Source: an uncultured Bacteroidales bacterium (GTDB lineage: Bacteria; Bacteroidota; Bacteroidia; Bacteroidales; UBA932). From it: 64,000 nucleotides of DNA. Below, one piece after another: positions 46,357 through 56,261 of this stretch. The translations under genes were made by a program, and so were the position numbers. The notes under the pieces were generated by a model that ran no database searches, had not been told where the DNA came from, and saw only the letters and a program-made list of their open reading frames with translations. The number at the start of each line of letters is the position of its first letter. The first letter of the stretch is position 1. The DNA lies in assembly GCA_934725015.1 (NCBI GenBank), contig CAKVAS010000003.1:246629-310628 (forward strand), written 5' to 3'.

Positions 46357-46395
46357 AATATTTGTGTTTATTTTATTTTGTTTTCTTTTTCAGTT

Positions 46396-46518
46396 ATAAA
46401 GATTTCTCATTTCGTTCGAAATGACAGGAGCTGGGGGGTCTTCGCAATGACAGGAACTGGGATTGTTCTCTCATAATGGCGGGTGAGTGGCGATTGAGAT
46501 TCGAAATGACAGGAATCA
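46396..46518 (-). repeat. dispersed repeat family 1 cluster between GH130 and MFS genes
   Basis: One full copy (46396-46427; ATAAAGATTTCTCATTTCG then TTCGAAATGACAGG) is followed by two partial copies (CGCAATGACAGGAACTGGG near 46443 and TTCGAAATGACAGGAATC near 46500). They fill most of the 159-nt spacer. Confidence 0.65.
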
Positions 46519-47889
46519 GTTATCCTTCGCGTCGGGATGAGTGAACGGGACCATCTTCGTCATTATGAACGCCGGGACGGTGGCGGCCATGACGGCGATA
46601 AAGAAAAACTTGTAGCCGAGCGCGTCGCTGAGAAATCCGGAGACTGAGCCGGTCAGCATCACAGAAAGGTTCATGATTCCCGAGGCAATCGCGTAGTGCG
46701 CGGTCTGGTGCCGTCCGGGAGCCACCTGTTGCATCATGAACAGCGTGAGTCCCACGAACCCGAAGCCGTAGCCGAAGTATTCGAGCGCGATTCCTCCGCC
46801 GACAAGCCACATGGAGCTTGGCTGGAACCAGGCCAGCAGGGCATAGACGACAAAGGGGATGTTGAACACGCAGCAGAGCGAAAATAGCGTGCGGCGGAGT
46901 CCGCGTGCGGCGATGTAGTAGCCGGCAAGCAGCGAGCCGAGCACGAAGGCGGCCGCTCCGAAGGTGCCGTAGTAAATCCCTATCTGCTGATTGCTCAGTC
47001 CGAGCCCTCCCGCAGCCGTGTCCGCCTTGAGGAAAAGCGGGACAATCTTCATCACGAAGCCCTCGCCGAGGCGATAGATGATGATGAAGGCTATGTAGTA
47101 CCAGATGTGCCTTTTCCTGAAGAAATCCGCGAACACCTCCCCCAGGCCGCTCCAGAAACTTCTTGCCCCCGCAACGGAACCGGCATTCCCGGCGGCCGCT
47201 CCGCAGCCATCCGAGGCTTTCACCGCACTGTTGTCTGCCTCCGCATCGTCAGGGCCGGTATTTCCGACGTCTGATGTCCGCGTGCATGGCAGCACCCTCC
47301 AGTGGTAGAGCCCGAGCCCGATCATGAGCGCCCCGAGTATGGCAAAGACAACGGTCCAGGACATCACCACGGAGCCGGTTCTGTCGCCTATCCAGCCCGC
47401 AAGCCAGACCAGCCCGCCGGTAGCCGCAAGTTTCGCTATGTTGTAGAACGCCCCCTGCCAGCCTATCCAGCGGGCCTGTTCCTCCTTGTTCAGTTCCGAC
47501 ATATAGGTTCCGTCCGCCACGACGTCGTGCGTCGCGCCGCTGAACGCCACAACGGCGAGCAGAGCGATGCTGACGGCGAAGAACGACGGCAGGTTAAGCG
47601 CAAGTGCGACAAGCCCGAAGAGCACCCCCGAGGCAAGCTGCGTCAGAATAACGAAGAACTTGCGTGTTCCGTAAAGTTCCAGCACCGGGCTCCAGAGGAA
47701 CTTGATGGTCCACGGCCACATAATCAGTGACGTCCAGAAGGCAATTTTCGCGTCAGACACGCCAAGGTCCTTGAACATCACGGCCGAGACCATGTTCAGA
47801 ACCACGAATGGCAGCCCCATGGCGAAGTAGAGGGTCGGCACCCATCTTATGGGCGATATTTTCCGGGATTTACTTTTTTTCGTGTCCAT
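46516..47889 (-). CDS. MFS sugar transporter (GPH/SLC45-like)
   Basis: 457 residues from the ATG at 47889; the longer frame adds an unlikely Cys-rich N-terminus. About 12 membrane segments with a charged, low-complexity cytoplasmic loop in the middle (about residues 200-240). Typical stretches are WVPTLYFAMGLPFVVLNMVSAVMFKDLG and FSGATHDVVADGTYMSEL. By its place next to a cytoplasmic GH130 phosphorylase it should import Man-GlcNAc or a similar disaccharide. First gene of the MFS-GH130-GH92 run. Confidence 0.85.
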   Translation of the reverse strand: MDTKKSKSRKISPIRWVPTLYFAMGLPFVVLNMVSAVMFKDLGVSDAKIAFWTSLIMWPWTIKFLWSPVLELYGTRKFFVILTQLASGVLFGLVALALNLPSFFAVSIALLAVVAFSGATHDVVADGTYMSELNKEEQARWIGWQGAFYNIAKLAATGGLVWLAGWIGDRTGSVVMSWTVVFAILGALMIGLGLYHWRVLPCTRTSDVGNTGPDDAEADNSAVKASDGCGAAAGNAGSVAGARSFWSGLGEVFADFFRKRHIWYYIAFIIIYRLGEGFVMKIVPLFLKADTAAGGLGLSNQQIGIYYGTFGAAAFVLGSLLAGYYIAARGLRRTLFSLCCVFNIPFVVYALLAWFQPSSMWLVGGGIALEYFGYGFGFVGLTLFMMQQVAPGRHQTAHYAIASGIMNLSVMLTGSVSGFLSDALGYKFFFIAVMAATVPAFIMTKMVPFTHPDAKDN

Positions 47890-48066
47890 TTTTCTGTGGT
47901 TATCGTCATTGTCCGCAGCGCAAAACACGCATACGTACATATATAAGACGATTAACACGGCTTTTTTTACAGTACAGGAATTTCTTTTTTGAAGGTTTCT
48001 AAACTTATCTCATTTATCGAACTCTCAAGTCCCACGCACTTTTTCTGTCCACGCTACCCCTCTCCT

Positions 48067-48094
48067 AAATCCTCTCTCCCCAAGGAGAGGATTT
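48067..48094. other. perfect hairpin in the MFS upstream region
   Basis: AAATCCTCTC (48067-48076) pairs with GAGAGGATTT (48085-48094), 8-nt loop. It lies between the 3' end of the beta-helix gene and the MFS gene, so it may terminate the sigma factor/beta-helix transcript before the MFS operon starts. No long T tract follows. Confidence 0.45.
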
Positions 48095-48145
48095 ACCCTC
48101 GCCACAAGGGCTCAAACGCGGTGTTTAGCACTTGCGAAACTTGAG

Positions 48146-49463
48146 TTATTCACTTTTCCAAGATTTGACATTGTCGGTGACGACGGCCTCCCGTGTGTCA
48201 TCGCAGGTGACGCTGAATGTAGTTCCTTCAAGGTCGAGCGAGCCTACATTGCGGAAATATGCCCCGTATGAAGGAAAGTCGGGCCACTGACTGAACGGCA
48301 GCGCGGAGATTTTTCCTCCTAGTCCAGGTTCGGAATTGCCGTCAAAGGAGAATGACGAGCCGATTATTCGGACGCTGTCGGTTCCGGCGCTTTCCCAGCT
48401 CTTGACCGACAGAGCCATACGGCATGCAGCGGCGCGGCAGTCCTCGATGGTGATGTCCTTGCAGTGGTGTCCATCCTTCAGTGTAACGCAGAACGGGGAC
48501 AGCACCTTGTCGAAGACGCAGTCCTCGACGCGGATGTCCGAGAGAACTCCCGGAGCCTCGCCCCAGCCGCCCGGTTCGAGGAATATGGCGTTGAGCATAT
48601 CGCAGTGCGCGCCCCTTGTTATGTGAGGAAATTTCCCGGGACCGCAGAAGCGGCAGTCGCTGATGTTCAGTCCGTCCGAGGGCATAATCATCCGCAGTCC
48701 GTTACAGGAGGAGTTGAACGAGCAGTCAGATATTTCCATATTCTTCCAATATCCCCCGGCGACGCAGTCGTCTCCCGTCTCGAAGCGGCAGTCGTCAATC
48801 CGGATGTTCTCCCCTCCGCGGATGTGTATTCCGTCCCACCCCCCCGGTAATCGTGAGGTCGTCGAAACTGCCGTTCCTTATTTCGTAGCACAGCACCGCA
48901 TAGTTCGATGAGTTCATTACCGTGACGTCCGACATGACGAAACCGTCCGATTCCGCAACGATGACAGTGTGCGGGCCGCGCATTCCCTCTTCTCCGTCAG
49001 GATTTCTCAGATTGCCCCCGTCGATTGTCCCCGGCCCCTTTATGGCCGCACCGTCAGCATCCCGCGCGATTATCAGTGCCTTTGTCCATACCGTATCCGA
49101 GACGCAGTTCTGATTTCCCGTACCGACGCCGGTGTCATAGCGTGACATATCCCTGTCCGTCTCATAATGCCCATAGGCGCACAAATCCGGACAAGCCACA
49201 AGTTCCGCCCCCTTCGCCAGACGGAGCGACACTCCTTTCTTGAGATAGACCGTCCCGCTCACAAATCGCCCCTCCGGCACCACGACCGTTCCGCCTCCGG
49301 CCTCGCTGCATTCCGTGACCGCCGCATTGATTGCCGCCGCATTGTCTGTAACTCCGTCCGACACAGCTCCGAAATCTGTGACATTAAAAACATTCCGCCC
49401 CCCTGCGCAGCCCGGAATCATAGGCACACAGCACCATAGCAAATGCATAATCTTCTTTATCAT
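48146..49463 (-). pseudogene. GH28-like right-handed beta-helix protein, split by a one-base frameshift
   Basis: Frame A runs from the ATG at 49463 (short signal peptide, then NVFNVTDFGAVSDGVTDN, the start of a pectate-lyase/GH28 helix) and ends early near 48795 after the residues LTITGG. Frame B takes over at a run of seven G on the minus strand (48839-48845). Removing one G restores GGWDGIHIRGG and IDDCRFETGDDCVAGG, which align with the GH28 TDG and GDD motifs, and continues to the stop at 48146, giving about 438 residues. The usual catalytic HG motif is not seen. Start is 12 nt after the sigma factor stop, so the two are probably co-transcribed. Pseudogene, slippage switch or sequencing error. 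Confidence 0.8.
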
Positions 49464-49475
49464 AGCAAAAAAAAA

Positions 49476-50144
49476 TCATTCCACGACTTTGCCGGCGAGC
49501 AGGCCGGATGCCTCGACCTGCGACCGGCCATCGCTCACATATCTGTTGTCAGCGGATTCCGCTCTTCCGAAACCCTCGCTCGAATAATTCATGAGAGCGA
49601 GTACAAGCAGGATGAAATAGTCACTGAACACGCGGCGGAAAACCTTCTGAGCTCTCTGTATCTCAAAGTTTACCCGCCGTTCCGAAATTCCGAACTCACG
49701 AGCAATCTCTTTCGCCGACATCCCCGACAGCCTCTTTGCAGTGAAAATCTCGTAAGTCATCTCCGGAAGGCTTCCGCGCACCTTGTCGAGCAGGACGGGC
49801 CAATCCACATAGAGGGAAAAGTCATCGGCTCCGGACTCTGACAGCAGCTTCATGTCCTCAAGCGCCAGTTCCTTCAGCTCCGGCGGCAGTGAGTCCCTGT
49901 TCAGACGACTTTTCAGATGGTCGAGGCAGCGGTTCTTGACGATAATCAGGAAATATCTTCGTATGTCATTTATTTCAAGCTCATCACGTCGGTTCAGAAT
50001 CCTCACGATACTGTCCTGATAAATGTCTTCGGCGAGTTCCCTCTTTCCCACATAGCGCTGTGCAATCTTCACAAAACGCAGCCGCTCATCGTTCAGCAGA
50101 ATGATGTCCTCGATGGAAATTTTATGTGACTCCCCAGTATTCAT
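49476..50144 (-). CDS. ECF-type RNA polymerase sigma factor of PUL2
   Basis: 222 residues. The sigma-2 region (ELAEDIYQDSIVRILNRRDEL; DIRRYFLIIVKNRCLDHLKS) and the sigma-4 HTH (YEIFTAKRLSGMSAKEIAREFGISERRVNFEI) are complete. After residue ~175 comes a hydrophobic stretch (FILLVLALMNY), common at the end of Bacteroidota ECF factors, but here a further ~35 polar residues follow. It is divergent from the fecR-type gene and probably drives the SusC-SusD operon when released. Confidence 0.9.
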   Translation of the reverse strand: MNTGESHKISIEDIILLNDERLRFVKIAQRYVGKRELAEDIYQDSIVRILNRRDELEINDIRRYFLIIVKNRCLDHLKSRLNRDSLPPELKELALEDMKLLSESGADDFSLYVDWPVLLDKVRGSLPEMTYEIFTAKRLSGMSAKEIAREFGISERRVNFEIQRAQKVFRRVFSDYFILLVLALMNYSSEGFGRAESADNRYVSDGRSQVEASGLLAGKVVE

Positions 50145-50160
50145 AGAATCTTAAGTCCGG

Positions 50161-50192
50161 CAAATATAAACCAATTTGTCGAAGATAACAAA
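50161..50192 (-). promoter_or_regulatory. promoter of the sigma factor gene
   Basis: On the minus strand TTTG (complement of 50189-50192) and TATATTTG (complement of 50161-50168) are 20 nt apart, about 17 nt upstream of the start at 50144. Confidence 0.75.
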
Positions 50193-50279
50193 TGTATGTC
50201 AGATATGACAAAAAATTGAAATTTTGTTGTCAATCCTCGTCTTTTCGTCGTCTTGGATTATGAGAGAACAGTTGTTTCG

Positions 50280-51263
50280 ATGATGAAAAAGGTCAGAGAT
50301 GAAAATATAAGCGACGAAATGCTCTTCCGCTATTTCTCCGGAAATGCCACCGAACGGGAGCGTATAGTCTTAGGGCAATGGATAGCCGAGAACCCCGAAA
50401 ATAAGGAGCGCTACCGCAACGCTTCCGCCCTGTATGAGCAGTGGCTGATGTCGGTGCCGATGGATACCGTTTCCGGAAAGAAAGCGCGGTTTTTCCCGAA
50501 GAAAGGCGTTGTCCGCAGGCTGCTCGTCGCCGTGGCCGATGTGGCTGCGGTCATCGCCGTATGTGTGGGGGTTTCCTGGTTTATGGAAGAACGTGATGAG
50601 AAGATGCTTGCCGAAACCCTGACGACTGTGGAGGTGCCTGCCGGAAACCGCATGGACATCACCCTTGAAGACGGGACTAGAGTACGGCTCAACTCAGGGG
50701 CGAGAATGAGCTACCCGGTGCGCTTCGCGAAGGACAGGCGCGAGGTCCGTCTTTCGGGAGAAGCCTGCTTCGAAGTCACCCACGCTCCAAAGCGGCCCTT
50801 CACCGTCAGAACCTTTGCATCCGAGGTGCAGGTACTCGGAACCGAATTCGACGTCAATGCCCGCGAGGAGGACGGACAGTTCAGCGTGGCTCTGCTGCAT
50901 GGCTCGGTTATGCTCCGCAACAGCCTGAAGCCGGGACAGGAAATCACCATGGAGCCAGGGGAGACCGTTGAACTTGTCGGAAACTGCCTGAGAAAATGCG
51001 GTGCTGACGCGGCTTCGAGGGTCCGGTGGACCGAGGGGATACTCGATGTCGGAGGGATGGATTTCCCACATCTGATGAGGAGTCTGGAGATGGCCTTCGG
51101 AGTGAAGATAATAATAGAGCGCAGGGATATGCCGGAGCTTAAATATTCAGCCGGAGAGCTGAGAATAAGCGAAGGAATCGACTATGCGCTCAAAACGCTG
51201 AAGAATGTTGCTGATTTTGAATACACTAAAGACTACAAAAACGGCACTATGGTAATACACTGA
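50280..51263 (+). CDS. FecR-family anti-sigma factor of PUL2
   Basis: 327 residues from the ATG at 50280; an upstream TTG at 50253 is less likely. The cytoplasmic anti-sigma domain (ISDEMLFRYFSGNATERERIVLGQW) precedes one membrane segment (about 81-102), a periplasmic FecR domain (TVEVPAGNRMDITLEDGTRVRLNSGA; HGSVML) and a C-terminal STN-like domain (about 245-327, typical DUF4974 ending in TMVIH). It holds the sigma factor until the receptor's STN domain reports substrate binding. Confidence 0.92.
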   Translation: MMKKVRDENISDEMLFRYFSGNATERERIVLGQWIAENPENKERYRNASALYEQWLMSVPMDTVSGKKARFFPKKGVVRRLLVAVADVAAVIAVCVGVSWFMEERDEKMLAETLTTVEVPAGNRMDITLEDGTRVRLNSGARMSYPVRFAKDRREVRLSGEACFEVTHAPKRPFTVRTFASEVQVLGTEFDVNAREEDGQFSVALLHGSVMLRNSLKPGQEITMEPGETVELVGNCLRKCGADAASRVRWTEGILDVGGMDFPHLMRSLEMAFGVKIIIERRDMPELKYSAGELRISEGIDYALKTLKNVADFEYTKDYKNGTMVIH

Positions 51264-51287
51264 CAAAAACGGGCACAATAAAAAAAA

Positions 51288-51315
51288 CTGCGGAATGCTT
51301 CCGTCATATCCGCAG
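51288..51315 (+). other. hairpin between the FecR and SusC genes
   Basis: CTGCGGA (51288-51294) pairs with TCCGCAG (51309-51315), 14-nt loop, without a T tract. A possible leader structure of the susC mRNA. Confidence 0.3.
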
Positions 51316-51366
51316 GGGGTGAAAAGTCCGAACTACATAAACAAACTAATCACAAATAACAAAATT

Positions 51367-54300
51367 ATGCAAAAACGATGTATTCTGCAAAAGTTATGCG
51401 GCGTGCTGAGTTTCATTGTACTGCTTCATCTTCCTCTGGCGGTCTTCGCGGCAGGAGCAGGAGATGATGCGAAAATAACGCTGAAACTCAGGGATGTTTC
51501 GCTTGAAAAGGCGATTTCCTGCATAAAGGAACAGTCTCCGTACCTGTTTTTCATCAGTTCCGTCGATCTGTCGAAGACCGTGAGCGTCGATGTTAAGGAT
51601 GAGGGTATAGAGAATGTATGCAAGGCCCTGTTCGTTCCTGCCGGTGTCCGGTACAAGATTGAGGGACATCATGTCTATCTTTCCCCGGCTGTTAACCGTG
51701 GTGGTCCGGCATTGCTTTCAGGAACGGTCTCAGACGCTTCCGGAGCGGCCGTTCCGGGAGTTTCCGTATTCGTTGCCGGGACGGCCACCGGAACCACGAC
51801 CGACCTTGAAGGAAAGTTCTCTCTGGAGGTGGACTCCGAGCATCTGGACGGAAAGCTTGAGTTCAACTCACTTGGCTATGAGACGGTCCGTGCGGCGATA
51901 GGCGACCGCAGGCTTTTCAACGTAACCCTCAGGGAGGCCACGACCGAACTCGAAGGGACCGTCGTCACCGCCCTCGGAATCAGGCGTTCGGAAAAGGCTC
52001 TCAACTACAATGTTCAGAAGGTCTCCGGAGCAGACCTGACTTCCGTCAAGGACGTCAATTTCGTCAATTCCCTCAACGGAAAGATTGCCGGCGTCACCAT
52101 CAATGCGTCCTCATCCGGAATCGGAGGTGAGAGCAAGGTCGTCATGCGCGGGACGAAGGGCATAAGTTCATCATCGAACGCCCTCTATGTGATTGACGGT
52201 GTGCCGATGTATCCGATGTCAGACAACGGTGCCACCGATTATGGTTCAAGAGGCCGTTCCGAAGGCATCGCGGACATAAACCCCGAGGACATAGAGTCCA
52301 TGTCCGTCCTCACCGGAGCAGCGGCGGCCGCCCTCTATGGAAGCAACGCCTCAAACGGAGCGATTGTAATTACCACAAAGAAGGGGCGCGAGGGTAAGGC
52401 TGAACTCAGTGTGACCAGCAACACCGAAGTTCTCAGCCCGATGATGCTTCCGCGTTTCCAGAACAGGTACGGGAATGTTGAGGGAGAGGCCACCAGCTGG
52501 GGTGGGCTCAACAACGGAAAGAACGGGACAGGCTATAATCCGGCCACGGATTTTCTCCGCACCGGCGTCGTTGCCACGGAGACGGTGTCACTGTCGGTGG
52601 GAAACGGCAAGAATCAGATTTATGCGTCTGTAGGAGCCGTTGACTCGAAGGGCATTGTCCCGAACAACGGCTATCATAGGTATAACGCCTCGATACGCAA
52701 CACCACATCATTCCTCAATGACCGCATTCACCTTGATGTCGCAGCCCAGTACATCAAGCAGAAGGACCTCAACATGGTTAACCAGGGAATTTATGGCAAC
52801 CCGATCGTGGCGGCATGGCTTTTCCCTCGAGGGGAGGACTGGCGCTATGCGAAGATGTTCGAACTCTACAGCCCGGAGCGGAAGATATACACCCAAAACT
52901 GGGACTTCATGGGGAAGGGTGGCATAGAATGGGACAATCCCTACTGGACACAGTACAGGATTCTCCGCCGCAACGACCGTGACCGCTACATGATTTCCGG
53001 CGGACTGACATGGGACATCCTTGACTGGCTCAAGATTTCCGGGCGAGTCAGGATAGACAACACTGACAACACCTTCTCAGACAACACGTACGCCGGCACG
53101 AACCCGACGATTACCGAAGGCTCGTCCAACGGCTACATGAATCAGGAAGAATCGGCACAGCGGCAAATTTATGCAGACATGCTTCTGAGCATGAACAAGA
53201 CATGGGGCGACTGGTCCCTCGGAGCCAATCTGAGCGCGTCCGTCTCCGACATGAAATCCCGTCTCATGCAGATTAGAGGCGGTATCCGCGAGGACGGACT
53301 TCCTAATGTGTTCGCAATCCAGCAGCTTGACAAGAACACCCAGATTCCTCTTCAGAGCGGGTGGCAGGAGCAGACGCAGTCCGTGCTCGGTTCAGTCGAG
53401 GTCGGCTACAAGGGAGCCTACTACCTCACGGCGACAGGACGCAACGACTGGCCTTCCCAGCTCGCCGGCCCGCACTCCAACCGGAAATCGTTCTTCTATC
53501 CTTCCGTCGGAGGCTCGGTTGTGCTTTCGCAGATAATCCCGATGCCGAAGCAGATAGACTTCCTCAAGATACGCGGTTCATGGGCTTCGGTCGGACTTCC
53601 GTTCGCGAGGTTCATCGCCAACCCTACATATTCATGGAACAACAAGACGGGGGCATGGGAGACATCCAAAGCTTATCCTATGTATGACCTGAAGCCGGAG
53701 AGAACGGACTCTTGGGAAGTCGGTCTCACTTTCAAGGCATTCAAGGGGCTCAGCCTCGACGTCAGCTACTACGACACGAAGACATACAACCAGACTTTCG
53801 ACTCACAGCTTTCCGTGTCATCCGGATACACGACGCTCTATGTCCAGACGGGAAGCGTCCGCAACAGGGGAGTTGAGCTCTCCGCCGGATATGAGCACAG
53901 GTGGGGAATATTCGGCTGGAGCTCAAACTACACCCTCAGCGTGAACCGCAATAGGGTGGAGACTCTGATGGAGAATTATCACCACCCGGAAACCGGAAAG
54001 GTGATTTCGCTCAGCCAGCTCAAGGTCGGCGGCTTCCATAACGCGGCGTTCGTCCTCACTCCGGGCGGCACCCTCGGCGACCTCTACACGACGGTGGATC
54101 TCAACCGCGACGTGAACGGCAACATCTACATCGATGAGAGCGGAAAAATAAGCCGCACAACGACAGACTACAAGAAGCTCGGCTCTGTCTTCCCGAAGGC
54201 GAATATGGCGTGGAACAATGATTTTGACATCAAGGGATTCAACTTCGGGTTCATGGTGTCTGCGCGAATCGGAGGCATTGTCTATTCCGCAACGCAGGCC

Positions 54301-54684
54301 AGAATGGACAGTTTCGGCGTGTCCGAGGCCACCGCTGCGGCCCGCGACAACGGTGGGGTCAATGTCGATGGCTGCATGATGGATGCCCATGAATGGTATT
54401 CGGTCGTCGGAGCAGATGACGGAATACCGCAGTACTACACCTACGATGCCACGAACATCCGCCTTCAGGAGGCTCACGTCGGCTACACGATACCGAGAAA
54501 GGTCCTCGGAAACATCTGTGACCTGAACATTTCGGTCGTCGGACGTAATCTGTGGATGATTTACTGCAAGGCCCCTTTCGATCCTGAATGCGTCGCGACT
54601 GCGGGCAACTACTATCAGGGCATCGACAATTTCATGATGCCTTCCACAAGGTCAGTGGCTCTGAGCCTGCGTCTTAAATTCTAA
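51367..54684 (+). CDS. SusC-like TonB-dependent transducer of PUL2
   Basis: 1105 residues from the ATG at 51367. Signal peptide, then an STN domain (about 35-100; ITLKLRDVSLEKAISCIKEQ and HHVYLSP), a carboxypeptidase-like domain (LLSGTVSDASGAAVPGVSVFVAG), plug (GIRRSEKALNYNVQKVSG; ALYGSNASNGAIVITTKKG) and barrel ending in SLRLKF. The STN domain marks a receptor that signals to the FecR-type protein encoded just upstream. Imports N-glycan fragments with the SusD encoded 11 nt downstream. Confidence 0.94.
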   Translation: MQKRCILQKLCGVLSFIVLLHLPLAVFAAGAGDDAKITLKLRDVSLEKAISCIKEQSPYLFFISSVDLSKTVSVDVKDEGIENVCKALFVPAGVRYKIEGHHVYLSPAVNRGGPALLSGTVSDASGAAVPGVSVFVAGTATGTTTDLEGKFSLEVDSEHLDGKLEFNSLGYETVRAAIGDRRLFNVTLREATTELEGTVVTALGIRRSEKALNYNVQKVSGADLTSVKDVNFVNSLNGKIAGVTINASSSGIGGESKVVMRGTKGISSSSNALYVIDGVPMYPMSDNGATDYGSRGRSEGIADINPEDIESMSVLTGAAAAALYGSNASNGAIVITTKKGREGKAELSVTSNTEVLSPMMLPRFQNRYGNVEGEATSWGGLNNGKNGTGYNPATDFLRTGVVATETVSLSVGNGKNQIYASVGAVDSKGIVPNNGYHRYNASIRNTTSFLNDRIHLDVAAQYIKQKDLNMVNQGIYGNPIVAAWLFPRGEDWRYAKMFELYSPERKIYTQNWDFMGKGGIEWDNPYWTQYRILRRNDRDRYMISGGLTWDILDWLKISGRVRIDNTDNTFSDNTYAGTNPTITEGSSNGYMNQEESAQRQIYADMLLSMNKTWGDWSLGANLSASVSDMKSRLMQIRGGIREDGLPNVFAIQQLDKNTQIPLQSGWQEQTQSVLGSVEVGYKGAYYLTATGRNDWPSQLAGPHSNRKSFFYPSVGGSVVLSQIIPMPKQIDFLKIRGSWASVGLPFARFIANPTYSWNNKTGAWETSKAYPMYDLKPERTDSWEVGLTFKAFKGLSLDVSYYDTKTYNQTFDSQLSVSSGYTTLYVQTGSVRNRGVELSAGYEHRWGIFGWSSNYTLSVNRNRVETLMENYHHPETGKVISLSQLKVGGFHNAAFVLTPGGTLGDLYTTVDLNRDVNGNIYIDESGKISRTTTDYKKLGSVFPKANMAWNNDFDIKGFNFGFMVSARIGGIVYSATQARMDSFGVSEATAAARDNGGVNVDGCMMDAHEWYSVVGADDGIPQYYTYDATNIRLQEAHVGYTIPRKVLGNICDLNISVVGRNLWMIYCKAPFDPECVATAGNYYQGIDNFMMPSTRSVALSLRLKF

Positions 54685-54695
54685 AATGGGAAATC

Positions 54696-56249
54696 ATGAA
54701 AACAATTCATAAGATATTTTGCCTCGCCGCAGCCGGTGTACTTTCCGTATCCTGCATCGGGAAATATGAGCAGATTAACACGAATCCATACGAGGCTACG
54801 GAGAAGCAGATAGCCGCAGACGACTATGTGATACAGGGTGCGCTCAAGACCATGCTCGGCTATGTGGTCCCTGTCCAGGAGCACCAGTTCCAGTTTATGG
54901 ATATTCTTTGCGGGAGTACCCTCGGGGGCTATCTCGCGGAGCAGAAAGGATGGGACACGAAGATTTCCACATACAACCCTAATGACGAGTGGTCCGCCAA
55001 CACTTTCGAGAATGTGATTCCCGGTGTGTTCGGAGCATATGTCCAGCTCAGGAATTCCACGAAGGATGAGGTGGCGATTGCCGTGGCCGAGATAGTCCAT
55101 GCCTCAGTTTTTGCCCAGCTCACCGACATTTACGGACCCGTTCCGTGTTCTATGATAGGAGCTGACGGCTCGCTCGTGGCTCCATACGATTCGCAGGAGG
55201 CCATCTACAGGTCATGCATGAAGAAACTCTCCGAATCTGCGGACATACTTACCGAAAGGAGCAATTCCTCTCTGAACTCCAATGCCGACATCGTTTTCCA
55301 CGGTGACGTGAAGAAATGGATAAAGTACGCCAACACCCTGAGGCTGCGCCTTGCCGTGAGAATGGCATATGCCGATCCGGAGACCGCGCGCAGTGAGGCG
55401 GAGGCGGCCGTGAGCCATCCTTTCGGAACCATGACCGACAACTCGGACAACGCGACATTCACCCATCCGACACAGAACCTCTACTATCTGACCTGCATCC
55501 AGTGGGGTGACTACCGTGCCTCCGCAGACATCGTCAGCTACATGAACGGCTACGGCGACCCGCGCCGCTCTGCATATTTCACCGTTTCCGGCTACAGTTC
55601 CAAGCCATACGCCGGCTGGCGCCGGGGGACGAGGATGGCGGATTCCAACGGAGGAAACCAGTGCTCGAACGTCATGGTGAAGATGTCCGACGAGATGCTT
55701 TGGATGAATGCTGCCGAGGCGATGTTCCTCAAGGCCGAGGGGGCGCTCCGAGGCTGGAGCATGGGCGGCTCCGCACAGTCGTTCTACGAGGAGGGCATCC
55801 GCCTGTCCTTCGCGCAGTGGAACGTTCAGGGAGCCGACGCCTACATCGCAGACAACGCCTCTGTCCCGGAGGACTACACCGACCTTTCGGGGAAGGGGTA
55901 TGACTCGTCCCTAAAGGGCAAGGTCACGGTGGCGTGGGACGAAAGCGCAGATTTCGAAAAGAACCTTGAACGCATAATCACGCAGAAATGGATTGCCAAC
56001 TGGAGAGCGACCGGCGTGGAGGCATGGGCAGAGTTCCGTCGCACCGGCTATCCGCAGCTTCTTGCCGCCGGAGCCAACCTCAGCGGAGGCGTGATTGCCG
56101 AAAACGGCTTTGCCCGCCGGCTCAAGTACCCGGTGAATGAACTTACCGGAAATGCGGAAAACTACAATGCGGCCCTGTCCGACTTGCTCAAAGGACCGGA
56201 CAACATGGCGACCCGCGTGTGGTGGGACTGCAATCCGAGGACAAAATAA
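54696..56249 (+). CDS. SusD-like nutrient-binding lipoprotein of PUL2
   Basis: 517 residues, lipoprotein signal (SVSCIGKYEQINTNPY). The start NTNPYEAT and blocks VHASVFAQLTDIYGPVPCSMIG, KWIKYANTLRLRLAVRMAY and EMLWMNAAEAMFLKAEGALRGW identify the SusD/RagB group represented by BT3984-like proteins. It binds glycan on the outer face of the SusC pore. The C-terminal region (IITQKWIANWRATGVEAWAEF) is intact. Confidence 0.92.
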   Translation: MKTIHKIFCLAAAGVLSVSCIGKYEQINTNPYEATEKQIAADDYVIQGALKTMLGYVVPVQEHQFQFMDILCGSTLGGYLAEQKGWDTKISTYNPNDEWSANTFENVIPGVFGAYVQLRNSTKDEVAIAVAEIVHASVFAQLTDIYGPVPCSMIGADGSLVAPYDSQEAIYRSCMKKLSESADILTERSNSSLNSNADIVFHGDVKKWIKYANTLRLRLAVRMAYADPETARSEAEAAVSHPFGTMTDNSDNATFTHPTQNLYYLTCIQWGDYRASADIVSYMNGYGDPRRSAYFTVSGYSSKPYAGWRRGTRMADSNGGNQCSNVMVKMSDEMLWMNAAEAMFLKAEGALRGWSMGGSAQSFYEEGIRLSFAQWNVQGADAYIADNASVPEDYTDLSGKGYDSSLKGKVTVAWDESADFEKNLERIITQKWIANWRATGVEAWAEFRRTGYPQLLAAGANLSGGVIAENGFARRLKYPVNELTGNAENYNAALSDLLKGPDNMATRVWWDCNPRTK

Positions 56250-56261
56250 ACAGAAGTTACA

